Assembly (NCBI GenBank): GCA_963837105.1
Contig: CAWIMG010000001.1
Location: 144,892 to 208,891 of the forward strand
Direction of reading: 5' to 3'
Source of the DNA: UBA9676 sp963837105
GTDB taxonomy: Bacteria > Actinomycetota > Actinomycetes > Streptosporangiales > Streptosporangiaceae
Length of the DNA stretch: 64,000 nt
The notes beneath the pieces were generated by a model. The model did no database searches and was not told the DNA's origin. It was given only the letters and a program-made list of their open reading frames with translations. How positions within the stretch are numbered: the stretch's first letter is position 1; each line of letters opens with the position of its first letter. Position numbers and translations under genes: made by a program. Below are positions 8,763 to 17,591 of the stretch, piece after piece.

Positions 8763-9254
8763 TCACTTGTGGTGCAGCTTGTCCAGGGCCGCCTGAAGCG
8801 ACGTCGCGTACGCCTGGCTGGTGTAGGTCGCCCCGCTGACGCCGTTGATCTGCGCGCTGCCGGCGGCCAGCACCTCGGACTTGAGCATGGGGATCACCTG
8901 GCCGGCCAGCTGCTGCGAGTACGGCTCGGCCGTCCGCAGCAGCGGCACGGTCACATTGGTGATCTTGCTGCCGCTGACCGTCACCCGGACGTTCAGCTCG
9001 CCGTATCCGTACTGGGTCACCGGGCCGGTCGCGGTCCGGGCCGGGCCGGACGCGACCGGCTGGCTGCCCGAGCCGGTCCCGCCGCCGCTGGTGCCGCTGC
9101 CGGATGAGCTGGCGTGGCCCGGCTGGCCAGCCGGGGCAGACCGGCCGCCCTTGAGCGCGGCGGGCACCGCCGGGGCAGGGCGGCTGCTGAGCCCGAGTAC
9201 ACCGGCGAAGCCCGCGACCGCACCGGCCGTCAGGTACCACGATGCCCGCTTCAT
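8763..9254 (-). CDS. FMN-binding domain protein, probable covalent flavoprotein
   Basis: 163 aa. Residues 1-25 form a signal or anchor segment (MKRASWYLTAGAVAGFAGV), followed by a Ser/Gly/Pro-rich linker (about 40-75) and a C-terminal FMN-binding domain (about 80-160). The domain ends with INGVSGATYTS, which matches the (S/T)GAT flavinylation motif modified by ApbE, with Thr as the likely FMN attachment residue. It lies between apbE and a ferric-reductase-like gene, all co-directional with short gaps, suggesting an extracytoplasmic electron relay. The final electron acceptor is not shown by the sequence. Confidence 0.88.
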   Translation of the reverse strand: MKRASWYLTAGAVAGFAGVLGLSSRPAPAVPAALKGGRSAPAGQPGHASSSGSGTSGGGTGSGSQPVASGPARTATGPVTQYGYGELNVRVTVSGSKITNVTVPLLRTAEPYSQQLAGQVIPMLKSEVLAAGSAQINGVSGATYTSQAYATSLQAALDKLHHK

Positions 9255-9272
9255 GACAGTGCTCCCGCTGGT

Positions 9273-10673
9273 CTAGAGGGCGTATGCCTCGTGATGGATG
9301 GCCTCATCCGGCACACCGAGCCGGCCGACCAGGTCGACGATGCTGGCCACGAAGCCTTCCGGCCCGCACACATAGACGTCGCGGCGGTGCAGGTCGGGCA
9401 CCAGCCGCTGGAGCGACCGCTCGTCGAGGCCGGCCTGCTCGCGGCTGCCGACCAGTTCGTGCAGCTGGCCGCGCCGGTGCCGGACAAGCTCGCCCACCTC
9501 CTTGCCGAGCACCAGGTCCTCGGGCCGGCTGGCCCGCAGCAGCACCACCGGTGCGGACTTGCGCGGCAGGTCCTCCAGCAGCGACCTGAGCGCGGTCACC
9601 CCGATGCCGGCCGCGATCAGCACCGCGTATGGCCGCACCTGTGCGTGCCGGGTGAACGCCCCGTATGGCCCTTCCACCAGCACCGGCGTGCCAGGCCGCA
9701 GGTGGGCCAGCGAGGCCGAGTGATCACCCACCGCCTTGACCGTCAGCCGCAGGTACGGCGGCTGCGGGAGCGCCGACAGCGAATAGGGGTGGGCCTGCCA
9801 CCACCGGCCGCGGGTGAGGAAGCGCCAGCACATGAACTGCCCGCCGGCCACCGGCAGCTTGTCCAGCCGCCGGCCGGAGCAGATGACCGACACCACCCCC
9901 GGGCCTTCCGGCCGCACCTCGGCCACCACCAGCCGGTGCCGCAGGCTGCGCACCACGGGCAGGCCGAACCGGTAGCAGATAACCAGGCCGGCCGTGGCCA
10001 GCCAGGCCACCGACCACACCAGCCGGGTCAGCGGATGACCGACGAAAGCCGGCCCGAGCACGATCACGTGCGCGAAGGACAGCGCCAGCGCCAGGTACAT
10101 GTACAGGTGTACCAGCCACCAGGTTTCCCGGCTGAGCCGCCGCCGGATGGCGCGCAGCGAGATCACCCCGATCAGGCACATGATGCCCAGCCCGATGGTG
10201 GCGATCAGCACGTACGGGTAGCTCGACAGCAGCGTGCCGGTTTCGTGCGCCAGCCCGGTCTGGGCGGCCTGCGCGTAGCCGACGGTGATGAGCACTGCGT
10301 GCGCCACCAGCAAACTGATCGGCCACGGCGCCAGCCACCGGTGCCAGCGCACCAGCCCGTCCTGGCCGAGCACCCGCTCGATGGCCGGGATGCGGCTCAC
10401 GAGCAGCACCATCAGCAGGGCCAGGTAGGTGCCGACCATCCCGGTCAGGCTGCCGCCGAAGGTGGCCAGGCCGCCACTGGCCCCCAGCTGGCTGCCGGTC
10501 TCGCTGGTGATGGTCAGCGCGATGACGGCACCGAGCCCGGCCCCGGCCACGAGCAGGGCGGCCTTGGCCAGTACCGGCCTCGGCACGGGGGCGGGCACCG
10601 GGGCTGGCCCGGCCTGGCGGCGCGGACGGCCCGCGGGCATCGCGGGCATGGGAGGTACCGTCTGGGCGCTCAT
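9273..10673 (-). CDS. Ferric reductase-like transmembrane oxidoreductase with FAD/NAD module
   Basis: 466 aa from the ATG at 10673 (preceded by AGGGTGG); an upstream ORF extension overlaps pspAB and is unlikely. The N-terminal third has six hydrophobic helices with histidines typical of the ferric-reductase/NOX haem domain (for example LVRWHRWLAPWPISLLVAHAVL). The C-terminal half is a ferredoxin-NADP reductase-like module: a FAD-side motif near HPYSLSA, GPYGAFT, AAGIGVTALRSLL for NAD(P), and a closing IHHEAYAL. It likely carries NAD(P)H electrons across the membrane to the FMN protein downstream. First gene of the three-gene set. Confidence 0.87.
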   Translation of the reverse strand: MSAQTVPPMPAMPAGRPRRQAGPAPVPAPVPRPVLAKAALLVAGAGLGAVIALTITSETGSQLGASGGLATFGGSLTGMVGTYLALLMVLLVSRIPAIERVLGQDGLVRWHRWLAPWPISLLVAHAVLITVGYAQAAQTGLAHETGTLLSSYPYVLIATIGLGIMCLIGVISLRAIRRRLSRETWWLVHLYMYLALALSFAHVIVLGPAFVGHPLTRLVWSVAWLATAGLVICYRFGLPVVRSLRHRLVVAEVRPEGPGVVSVICSGRRLDKLPVAGGQFMCWRFLTRGRWWQAHPYSLSALPQPPYLRLTVKAVGDHSASLAHLRPGTPVLVEGPYGAFTRHAQVRPYAVLIAAGIGVTALRSLLEDLPRKSAPVVLLRASRPEDLVLGKEVGELVRHRRGQLHELVGSREQAGLDERSLQRLVPDLHRRDVYVCGPEGFVASIVDLVGRLGVPDEAIHHEAYAL

Positions 10674-10746
10674 GCGTGCCACCCTGCCGGCCCAGCCTGG
10701 CCGGTCGATGCAGGCTTCCTCTGAACTTCCTCTGACGCCGGCCCCG

Positions 10747-11319
10747 TCACAGCCCTGGCGCACCCCACACCGCGAACCACCGGGTCAGATCGGGCTCGAT
10801 CTTGAGGTTGACACCGACCGCGCCGCGCACCTGCAGTTCCAGTGCGCTGTCCCGGCGCTCGCCCGGCTGGGGTGCGAACGGGTAGAAGGTGCCCCGCTTG
10901 TACAGGTACACCAGGCCCACCCGGCGGCCACTGTCGTCGGCCATGCTGACCAGGGTGCACAGGAGCTGCGGGCCGAAGCCGCCGTCCACCAGTGCGGAGT
11001 TCACCGCATGCAGGTCGGTGACGAGCGCCTCCATCTGGTCCGGGCTGTGCTTGGACACCAGCCAGGTGAACCCGTAGCTGTCCCGGCTGATCTCGACCGG
11101 GGCGGCGTCCTCGCCCATCCCCAGCAGCTCGCGGACGTCCTTCTCGATGTCGCTGAACGCCCGGCCCTCGGCGGCGCGGAAGCACACCGACCCGGTCCCG
11201 GTGGGCACCAGCCCCATCGCCGCCTGCAGCGTGATCGCCGCCGTGGGCAGCTGGAACAGGTCGTCCAGCCGGGGCGGGACAGGCTTGGTCCGGCCCAGGA
11301 TGGTGTCCAGGAGTCCCAC
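10747..11319 (-). CDS. pspAB: PspAB, PspA-associated protein
   Basis: 190 aa soluble protein with the start MGLLDTILGRTKPVPPRLDDLFQLPTA and the internal GLVPTGTGSVCFR that mark the actinobacterial PspA-associated family PspAB. Function unknown; the family is found with pspA and pspAA in actinobacteria. It lies 4 bp downstream of htpX in the same direction, so the two are almost certainly co-transcribed. Confidence 0.85.
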   Translation of the reverse strand: MGLLDTILGRTKPVPPRLDDLFQLPTAAITLQAAMGLVPTGTGSVCFRAAEGRAFSDIEKDVRELLGMGEDAAPVEISRDSYGFTWLVSKHSPDQMEALVTDLHAVNSALVDGGFGPQLLCTLVSMADDSGRRVGLVYLYKRGTFYPFAPQPGERRDSALELQVRGAVGVNLKIEPDLTRWFAVWGAPGL

Positions 11320-11323
11320 GGGC

Positions 11324-12283
11324 TTACCGGCTCAGCTGGGCGGAGATCTCGGACAGCTGCCGGAGCCTGCGCTCCAGCGACGGGTGCGTGGAGAAGAGAG
11401 TCGATAGGCTCGCGCCCGCCTTCCCCGACAGCGCCGGGGCGAAGAAGAAGGCGTTCAGCGGCTCGGCCTGGCGGAGGTCCTTCTGCGGAATCCTGGCGAT
11501 GTCACCGCTGACCTTGGTCAGCGCGCTCGCGAGCGCGGACGGCTGGCCGGTGAGCAGCGCGCCGGCCCGATCCGCGGCCAGTTCCCGGTAGCGGGACAGC
11601 AGCCGGATGAGCAGGAAGCTGACCGCGTACACCACGATGCCAACGGCCAGCATGGCCAGCATGACGATCGCGCCACCGGCGTTGTTGTTGTTGTTGCCGC
11701 CCCGCCCGCCGCCGCCGAACAGTTCCCCGTAGAACGCGAACCTGACCAGCAGGCCGGCGATGATGCCCAGGAACGAGGCGATCGTCATGACCACCACGTC
11801 CTTGTGCGCGACGTGCGACATCTCGTGGGCGATCACGCCTTCGAGTTCGGCATCGTCCAGCCGGCCGTCCATCAGCGAGGTGGTGACACACAGCACCGCC
11901 TTGTTGGCGTTGCGCCCGGTGGCGAACGCGTTCGGCATCGGCGACCGGGCCATCGCCACCCTCGGCTTGGGCATGTCCGCGAGCGCGCACAGCCGGTCCA
12001 CGATGCCATGCAGCTTGGCGGCCTGCGGGCCGTCCTGCGGGCCGACCTCCACCGCCCGTGCCGCGCTGAGCGCGATCTTGTCCGAGTAGAAGAACGAGCC
12101 GACCGTCATAGCGAGGCCGAGGAGGACCGCGAAGAAAACGATGGCCCCGCTCCCCACGCCGAATGCGGACAGCAAGTAGACCAGGATGATGATGAAGGCC
12201 ACGAACACCAGCCCCATCAGGAACATGGTCAGGCCCATCCGCGCGGTAAGTCCCCTATCAGGCGCATAGCGGGTCTTCGCCAT
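11324..12283 (-). CDS. htpX: HtpX-type membrane zinc metalloprotease
   Basis: 319 aa from the ATG at 12283, which follows a perfect GGAGG; 12 codons of open frame upstream are ignored. Two N-terminal helices (about 17-35, 43-62), then the M48 protease domain with HEMSH (H153, E154, H157) and a downstream ELAADRAGA supplying the third ligand. Two more helices lie between, separated by a Gly/Asn-rich loop (GGGGRGGNNNNNAGG). The family degrades damaged membrane proteins, which fits its place beside pspA, pspAA and pspAB. Confidence 0.94.
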   Translation of the reverse strand: MAKTRYAPDRGLTARMGLTMFLMGLVFVAFIIILVYLLSAFGVGSGAIVFFAVLLGLAMTVGSFFYSDKIALSAARAVEVGPQDGPQAAKLHGIVDRLCALADMPKPRVAMARSPMPNAFATGRNANKAVLCVTTSLMDGRLDDAELEGVIAHEMSHVAHKDVVVMTIASFLGIIAGLLVRFAFYGELFGGGGRGGNNNNNAGGAIVMLAMLAVGIVVYAVSFLLIRLLSRYRELAADRAGALLTGQPSALASALTKVSGDIARIPQKDLRQAEPLNAFFFAPALSGKAGASLSTLFSTHPSLERRLRQLSEISAQLSR

Positions 12284-12490
12284 CGCGCCGCCTCCGTTCT
12301 GATGCCCAGCGCCGGCCACCTCAGCGGGCCGTCCGCCTCAAGTATCACGCACCCCGGGCACCGGATATTCCATCCGGCGCAGGTATGTGCCGCTGACGGC
12401 CGGGATCGCGCACGCGGTCCCGGCGACCATCGTCGGCGCGTTACCTGAAGACTGGCTGAGGATTACCTCAGATGCTCGGTATGGGTCCGG

Positions 12491-12769
12491 TCAGCCGGGG
12501 ATCAGGCCGTCGTTGGTAAGCAGTTCACGCACCGAGGCCACGTCGGCATCGGAACTGGGCAGGATGAGGTCCGAGGGCTTGATGGTGTCAGCGGCCAGCG
12601 GGCTGCCCAGCGACCGGACCCGGCCGACCAGGGCCGCCAGCGCGGGCCGGAAAGCGGCCTCGTCACCGGCGTTGACCGCCTTCTCCAAGGTGGCGTCAAG
12701 GGCATTGAGTTCCTCGGTGGCCGATTCGTCCACCTCGAACTGGCCCTCGCCCAGAATCCGTACGATCAT
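12491..12769 (-). CDS. pspAA: PspAA, PspA-associated protein
   Basis: 92 aa. The whole protein matches the small PspAA family: MIVRILGEGQFEV at the start, a helical acidic middle and a C-terminal SVRELLTNDGLIPG. The ATG overlaps the pspA stop (ATGA, 12766-12769), so translation is coupled to pspA. It is thought to work with PspA in envelope stress; no catalytic residues are visible. Confidence 0.9.
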   Translation of the reverse strand: MIVRILGEGQFEVDESATEELNALDATLEKAVNAGDEAAFRPALAALVGRVRSLGSPLAADTIKPSDLILPSSDADVASVRELLTNDGLIPG

Positions 12770-13545
12770 GCGCCATCACCCGCTTGTGGCTGCTGCGCCG
12801 GGGCCGCGCCGCCCGCCGGGCCGCTCTCGATGGCGCCTGCCGAGCCAGCCCCGATCTCGCCCTTCAGCCGCTGCAGTTCGAGTTCCACGTCCTGGCCGCC
12901 ACGCATCTGGTCCAGCTCGGCCTGGATGTCGTCGCGCGGGGGGCCGGTCACATCTTCCAGCGCGCCGGACGCCATCAGCTCATCGATCGCCCCCGCCCGC
13001 GCCTGCATCTGGGCAGTCTTGTCCTGCGCCCGCTGCACGGCCAGGCCGACGTCACTCATCTCCTCGGAGATGCCCGACACAGCCTCGCCGATCCGGCTCT
13101 GCGCCTCGGCCGCGGTGTAGGTGGCCTTGATGGTCTCCTTCTGGGTGCGGAAGGCCTCCACCCGGGCCTGCAGCCGCTGCGAGGCCGCGGTCAGCTTCTC
13201 CTCGTCCGCCTGCAGAGACTGGTACTGCGTCTGCAGGTCGGAAAGCTGGCTGGCCAGCGCGGCCTTCCGGCTCAGCGCTTCCCGGGCGAGGTCCTCCCGC
13301 CCGGCGGCGAGCGCCTGCTTCGCCTGCCCCTCCAGCTTGGTCTGCTGCTGCTGGAGAGTGTTCATCTGCAGTTCGATTCGCTTGCGGGAAGTGGCCACGT
13401 CGGCGACGCCCCTGCGCACCTGCGTGAGCATCTCCAGCTGCCGCTGGTACGAATAGTCCAGGGTTTCGCGTGGGTCTTCGTACTTGTCCAAGGCCTTGTT
13501 CGCCTTGGCCTTGAAGATCATCGAAACCCGCTTCATCACGCTCAT
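12766..13545 (-). CDS. pspA: PspA/IM30 family membrane-stress protein
   Basis: 259 aa, almost wholly alpha-helical coiled coil (about 25-215) with the family start MKRVSMIFKAKANKALDKYEDP; an N-terminal amphipathic helix binds stressed membranes. The C-terminal tail (about 225-259) is Gly/Ala/Pro-rich and probably disordered. PspA/ESCRT-III-like proteins form scaffolds that protect the membrane. First gene of pspA-pspAA, with htpX-pspAB about 200 bp downstream in the same direction. The 226 bp to the divergent DUF3043 gene must hold its promoter. Confidence 0.94.
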   Translation of the reverse strand: MSVMKRVSMIFKAKANKALDKYEDPRETLDYSYQRQLEMLTQVRRGVADVATSRKRIELQMNTLQQQQTKLEGQAKQALAAGREDLAREALSRKAALASQLSDLQTQYQSLQADEEKLTAASQRLQARVEAFRTQKETIKATYTAAEAQSRIGEAVSGISEEMSDVGLAVQRAQDKTAQMQARAGAIDELMASGALEDVTGPPRDDIQAELDQMRGGQDVELELQRLKGEIGAGSAGAIESGPAGGAAPAQQPQAGDGA

Positions 13546-13759
13546 GGGCGCGACCTTCCCCTTCGTCGTTACTAACGCCGACGCCCCGCCCGCGCACCCC
13601 CGGGCTGCTGCGGCAGGCTCCTCTGCGGGCTGGCGAACTCAGCCTACGCGGTGATCGGTGTGACAGTCATTCCAGGCCCGGCGGAGGCTGGCCGTCCCGG
13701 TGGCTGCTTCACCACCATGACCCACCCGCCGGGCAGCTAGCGGGACCGGTCAATCCCGG

Positions 13760-13765
13760 TAAGCT
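13760..13765 (+). promoter_or_regulatory. -10 box (TAAGCT) for a probable leaderless DUF3043 mRNA
   Basis: TAAGCT ends 6 nt before the GTG at 13772. There is no Shine-Dalgarno sequence between them, consistent with transcription starting at the GTG. Confidence 0.45.
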
Positions 13766-13771
13766 GACGTC

Positions 13772-14383
13772 GTGTTCAGACGACGCAATTCCGGTACCGC
13801 GGACACCGCTGTCGAGGCCGAGGTCAGCCCGCCCGAGGCGGACAGCCCGGCGGCGAGCCACTCCGGGGTCACGGCCGGCAAGGGCAGGCCCACACCCAAG
13901 CGCAGCGAGGCGGAAAAGCGCCGCCGCCCCCATACGGCACCCGCCGACCGGAAAGAGGCCAACCGCCTGTACCGGGAGCGGGAGAAGACCGCCCGGTCCC
14001 GCCGGATGCAGGGCATGCAGCGCGGCGAGCAGTGGGCGATGCCACCCCGCGACCGCGGCCCGGTCAAGGCACTGGCCCGGGACTACGTCAACGCCAAGCG
14101 CCGGTTCAGTGAGTACTACATGTACGGCCTGCTGGTCCTGCTGGCCATGCTGCTGGTGCCCGTGCGGGTGCTGCAGAGCATCGTCCCCCCGCTGGTGATG
14201 GCGGCCGTCATCATCATGATGGCGGAGGGGTACTTCATCGGCCGCAAGGTGCGGGCCCTCGCGGAGGAGCGGTTCCCCGGCGAGAGCACCCGGGGGGTCC
14301 GGATGTACGCGGCCATGCGCACGCTGCAGATCCGGAAGCTGCGGGTGCCCAAGCCGCGGCTCAAGCCCGGCGATAGCTACTGA
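13772..14383 (+). CDS. DUF3043 family membrane protein
   Basis: 203 aa. The N-terminal 85 residues are very basic (KGRPTPKRSEAEKRRRPHTAPADRKEANRLYRERE), followed by GPVKALARDYVNAKRRFSEYYM and two hydrophobic helices (about 112-129 and 131-152). This is the standard layout of the actinobacterial DUF3043 family, of unknown function. GTG start with a TAAGCT box 6 nt upstream. The aldo/keto reductase gene starts 5 bp after the stop, so the two are likely co-transcribed. Confidence 0.85.
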   Translation: MFRRRNSGTADTAVEAEVSPPEADSPAASHSGVTAGKGRPTPKRSEAEKRRRPHTAPADRKEANRLYREREKTARSRRMQGMQRGEQWAMPPRDRGPVKALARDYVNAKRRFSEYYMYGLLVLLAMLLVPVRVLQSIVPPLVMAAVIIMMAEGYFIGRKVRALAEERFPGESTRGVRMYAAMRTLQIRKLRVPKPRLKPGDSY

Positions 14384-14388
14384 CCGGC

Positions 14389-15387
14389 GTGGACTATCGT
14401 CCGCTGGGCCGCAGCGGCCTGAAAGTCAGCGAGATCGCCTACGGGAACTGGATCACGCACGGGTCGCAGGTCGAGGAGGACGCTGCCCGCGCCTGCGTGC
14501 AGGCGGCCCTGGACTCCGGTGTCACCACCTTCGACACTGCGGACGTGTACGCGGGCACCCGCGCCGAGCAGGTACTCGGCCGCGCCCTGCACGGCCTGCG
14601 GCGCGAGTCACTCGAGATCTGCACCAAGGTGTACTGGCCGACCGGCCCCGGGCCGAACGACCGCGGCCTGTCCCGCAAGCACATCATGGAATCCGCGCAC
14701 GCCTCGCTGCGCCGGCTGCAGACCGACTACCTCGACCTCTACCAGGCGCACCGGTACGACCATGAGACGCCGCTGGAAGAGACCCTGCGGGCCTTCGACG
14801 ACCTGGTCCGCCAGGGGAAGGTGCTCTACATCGGGGTGTCCGAATGGCGGGCTGAGGAGATCACCGCGGCGGTGAAGATCGCCGGAGAGCTGGGCCTGGA
14901 CCGGATCGTCTCCAACCAGCCGCAGTACAACATGCTGTGGCGGGTCATCGAATCGGAGGTCATCCCGCTCTGCCAGGAGGCGGGCATCGGCCAGATCGTC
15001 TGGTCGCCCATCGCCCAGGGTGCCCTCACCGGCAAGTACCTGCCCGGTGACCAGCCGCCAGCCGGGTCGCGGGCGGCCGATCCGCGTGGCGGCGGGGACA
15101 TTCAGGACTACCTGACCGGGCCCATCCTGGACCGGGTGGCCCGGCTCCGGCCGGTGGCGGCCGAGGCCGGGCTGAGCCTGGCCCAGCTGGCGGTCGCCTG
15201 GGTGCTGCAGAACCCGGCCGTGTCGGCGGCGATCATCGGCGCCAGCCGCCCGGAGCAGGTGCGGGAAAACGTGCGGGCGTCGGGGGTGCGGCTCGACCCG
15301 GCGCTGCTCCAGCAGATCGACGACATCCTGGGCCCGGAGATCCGGCGGGATCCGGCGCTGACCGCGAGCCCGGCGCACCGCCCCTGA
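14389..15387 (+). CDS. Aldo/keto reductase (potassium-channel beta-subunit-like)
   Basis: 332 aa TIM-barrel oxidoreductase. The catalytic tetrad is recognisable: D48 and Y53 (FDTADVYAG), K79 (EICTKVYW) and H120 (LYQAHRYD). The C-terminal GASRPEQVRENV binds the NADPH phosphate. MDYRPLGRSGLKVSEIAYG and the VSNQPQYNMLWR segment resemble the YghZ/Kv-beta branch, which reduces aldehydes or ketones with NADPH. The physiological substrate is unknown. GTG start 5 bp after the DUF3043 stop. Confidence 0.9.
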   Translation: MDYRPLGRSGLKVSEIAYGNWITHGSQVEEDAARACVQAALDSGVTTFDTADVYAGTRAEQVLGRALHGLRRESLEICTKVYWPTGPGPNDRGLSRKHIMESAHASLRRLQTDYLDLYQAHRYDHETPLEETLRAFDDLVRQGKVLYIGVSEWRAEEITAAVKIAGELGLDRIVSNQPQYNMLWRVIESEVIPLCQEAGIGQIVWSPIAQGALTGKYLPGDQPPAGSRAADPRGGGDIQDYLTGPILDRVARLRPVAAEAGLSLAQLAVAWVLQNPAVSAAIIGASRPEQVRENVRASGVRLDPALLQQIDDILGPEIRRDPALTASPAHRP

Positions 15388-15403
15388 TCGGCAGGCCCGG
15401 CGG

Positions 15404-15613
15404 TCAGTCCTCCGGGTGCAGGCTCATCGGACCGTAGACGACCTGGCTCTCCTCCAGCAGGGTGACCTGATCCACCCCTGCTGCCAGCAGGCCCCGCCAG
15501 CTCTCACCGAGCCAGCTCTCCGCGTCGCTCTGGCTGCCGAAGGTCTCCGCCGGCAGTTCCCGCGCCTCCGCCGCCGTCCCGTCCGCTTTCTCGAACCGCC
15601 AGCTCCAGGCCAT
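15404..15613 (-). CDS. Small conserved actinobacterial hypothetical protein
   Basis: 69 aa from the ATG at 15613, preceded by a strong GGAGGGAGG; a much longer open frame upstream runs antisense to pfkB and is not credible. Acidic, with conserved-looking aromatic patches: AWSWRFEKADG at the start, ESWLGESWRGLLAAGVDQVTLL in the middle and YGPMSL near the end. I recognise the type from other actinomycetes but no function is known. Ends 16 bp from the convergent aldo/keto reductase gene. Confidence 0.75.
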   Translation of the reverse strand: MAWSWRFEKADGTAAEARELPAETFGSQSDAESWLGESWRGLLAAGVDQVTLLEESQVVYGPMSLHPED

Positions 15614-15844
15614 GTCCGTGCGACCTCCCTCCGCTGCTGTGAGCGACCCTAGGGCATCGCCGGCGGTGGCGGTGCAGGCACCCAACCTGGGATGCCTGGC
15701 GCCGTGGTAAGGGTTGCGGGATTCGGCGGGGAACGCCCCGAGCCGGGGCCGCTCAGCTGTTAGGTTTAATGGCCAGCCGCGTGCCCGTGAGCACGCATCG
15801 GCCGCGTCTCCGGCTCCCCGTCCAGTGACCAAGGTGGTGACGAC

Positions 15845-16732
15845 ATGGTGCGCATTGTCGTCGTTGGTGACCTGATGACCGACACGGTCGCGCATGCGGC
15901 CCTGCCACTGGCCCGGGACAGCGACACCCCTGCCACCGTGACCATGCACGGCGGCGGCTCCGGCGCCAACATCGCCGCCTGGCTGGCGGTCAACGGCAGC
16001 GAGGTGGCGTTCGTCGGCCGCCGCGGCGCCGACATCGCAGGCCGGAACCGGGACATGGAACTGATGGGCTACGGGGTGGACGCCCGGCTGGTGATGGATC
16101 CGGAACGGCCGACCGGGACCTGCGTGGTGATGGTCACCCACAAGGGCGACCACACCATGCTGTCCGATCCCGGCGCCAACGCCGCGCTGTCCGGCGAAGA
16201 CCTGCCCAGCGACGTGTTCGTGCCCGGCTCGCACCTGCACATGTCCGGCTACACGCTGCTGAACCCCGGTTCCCGCCCGGCCGTGCAGGCCGCGCTCAGC
16301 CGGGCCGAGCAGGCACAGATGACGATTTCGGTGGACGGGGCGTCAGCCGCGCCGCTGGAGCGGCTGGGGGCAGAGCCGTTCCTGGAACTGACCAGCAGCG
16401 CCACCGTGCTGATCGTGAACGCGGCGCAGGCCAGAGTGCTCACCGGCCGGGACGACCCCGTGCAGGCGATCCGGGTGCTCACCGCCTGGTACCCGCACGT
16501 GGTGGTGAAAGTCGGCGCGGACGGCGCCATGTATGCCAACGGGCGGGACCCGGTGCGGGTGCCAGCCCAGCCGGTGGAGAAGTTCGTGGACGGCACCGGC
16601 GCCGGCGACGCCTTCTGCGCCGGCTTCCTGCCGCCGTGGCTGGACAAGAAGCCTCCCGGCGAGGCCCTGACCAGTGGCTGCCGGCTGGCGGCGCGGGCGC
16701 TGGGCCTGGTCGGCGCGCGGCCAGCACTCTGA
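15845..16732 (+). CDS. PfkB-family sugar kinase (ribokinase-like)
   Basis: 295 aa. Motifs: HGGGSGANIAAWLA (about 36-49) for the substrate side and VDGTGAGDAFCAGF (about 247-260, catalytic Asp in GAGD) for the phosphate side. FVGRRGADIAGRN follows the usual ribokinase order. Substrate unknown; ribose- or fructose-type sugars are the default expectation. The ATG follows AAGGTGG. The stop overlaps the probable start of the SDR gene, so a sugar kinase plus a dehydrogenase form a two-gene catabolic unit. Confidence 0.9.
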   Translation: MVRIVVVGDLMTDTVAHAALPLARDSDTPATVTMHGGGSGANIAAWLAVNGSEVAFVGRRGADIAGRNRDMELMGYGVDARLVMDPERPTGTCVVMVTHKGDHTMLSDPGANAALSGEDLPSDVFVPGSHLHMSGYTLLNPGSRPAVQAALSRAEQAQMTISVDGASAAPLERLGAEPFLELTSSATVLIVNAAQARVLTGRDDPVQAIRVLTAWYPHVVVKVGADGAMYANGRDPVRVPAQPVEKFVDGTGAGDAFCAGFLPPWLDKKPPGEALTSGCRLAARALGLVGARPAL

Positions 16733-17502
16733 ACGCGTTCCTGGACGGGCTGTTCTCGCTGGCAGGCAGGACGGCGCTCGTCACCGGCGGCAGTTCCGGC
16801 ATCGGCCGGGCCATGGCGGGCGCGCTGGCCCGGGCGGGCGCCCGGGTGGTGGTACTGGCCCGGGACGAGGCGGCGGTTGGCGCCACCGCAGCTCACCTCC
16901 GGGCCGGGGGCGGCCAGGCGGACTGGGTGAGTGCCGACCTCGCCGACCGGGCAGCCTCGGAGCGGGCCGCGGAAACCATCGGCAGGCGGTTCGGCGAGCC
17001 CGACATCCTTGTCAACGCGGCCGGCCTCAACCTCCGCCCGCCACTGGCCGACCTGACCCCCGCCGCCTGGGACCAGTTGCTGGCGGTCAACCTGACCGCG
17101 CCCTTCCTGCTCGGCCAGTGGTTCGGCCCCGGCATGGCCGCCCGGGGCTGGGGACGGATCATCAACATCGCCTCCCAGCAGGCCATCCGCGCCTTCGGCA
17201 ACAGCGGCGGGTACGGTGCCGCCAAGGGCGGCCTGCTTTCCCTCACCCGCTCCCAGTCGGAGGCCTGGGCCCGGCATGGCGTCTGCTGCAACGCCATCGC
17301 CCCCGGCTTCGTCGCCACCCCGATGACCCGCGACGTCGCCAGCGACCCCGCACGCAGCGCCGCGCTGGCCGCCCGCACCATGATCGGCCGCAACGGGCAG
17401 CCCGCCGACTTCGAGGGCATCGCCGTCTTCCTCGCCAGCCCCGCCAGCGCCTACCTCACCGGCCAGCTCATCTGCGTAGACGGCGGCTTCTCCGCCACCT
17501 GA
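16729..17502 (+). CDS. Short-chain dehydrogenase/reductase, probable CTG start
   Basis: 257 aa if started at the CTG at 16729, whose last two bases overlap the pfkB TGA (CTGA). The only ordinary in-frame start is a GTG at 16636, inside pfkB, which would add 31 residues of unrelated Gly/Ala/Arg-rich sequence. The protein has the classical SDR features: TGGSSGIGRAMA (NAD(P) binding), NAAGLN, an active-site Ser in INIASQQA and YGAAK as the YxxxK pair, and ends QLICVDGGFSA. The pattern resembles gluconate-5-dehydrogenase-type SDRs, which would fit the upstream sugar kinase, but the substrate is unproven. Confidence 0.85.
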   Translation: MNAFLDGLFSLAGRTALVTGGSSGIGRAMAGALARAGARVVVLARDEAAVGATAAHLRAGGGQADWVSADLADRAASERAAETIGRRFGEPDILVNAAGLNLRPPLADLTPAAWDQLLAVNLTAPFLLGQWFGPGMAARGWGRIINIASQQAIRAFGNSGGYGAAKGGLLSLTRSQSEAWARHGVCCNAIAPGFVATPMTRDVASDPARSAALAARTMIGRNGQPADFEGIAVFLASPASAYLTGQLICVDGGFSAT

Positions 17503-17553
17503 CCAAGTCACCTGGCCGCGCGGGCCGGTGGAGGGATGCCCGGCGCGTATAAG

Positions 17554-17591
17554 GCCCGCCGCAGGCGGGCGAAGCGCAGGGCAGCCCTGCG
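17554..17591. terminator. Two tandem GC hairpins between the SDR gene and parC
   Basis: Two perfect 7-bp stems with 3-nt loops lie 4 bp apart: GCCCGCC/GGCGGGC at 17554-17570 and CGCAGGG/CCCTGCG at 17575-17591. There is no U-tract, but the position after the pfkB-SDR unit suggests a transcription end or barrier. Confidence 0.45.

Noticed and set aside
15614..16240. Upstream extension of the small gene ending at 15404
   Set aside because: It is antisense to pfkB and lacks coding similarity; a strong GGAGGGAGG precedes the ATG at 15613.
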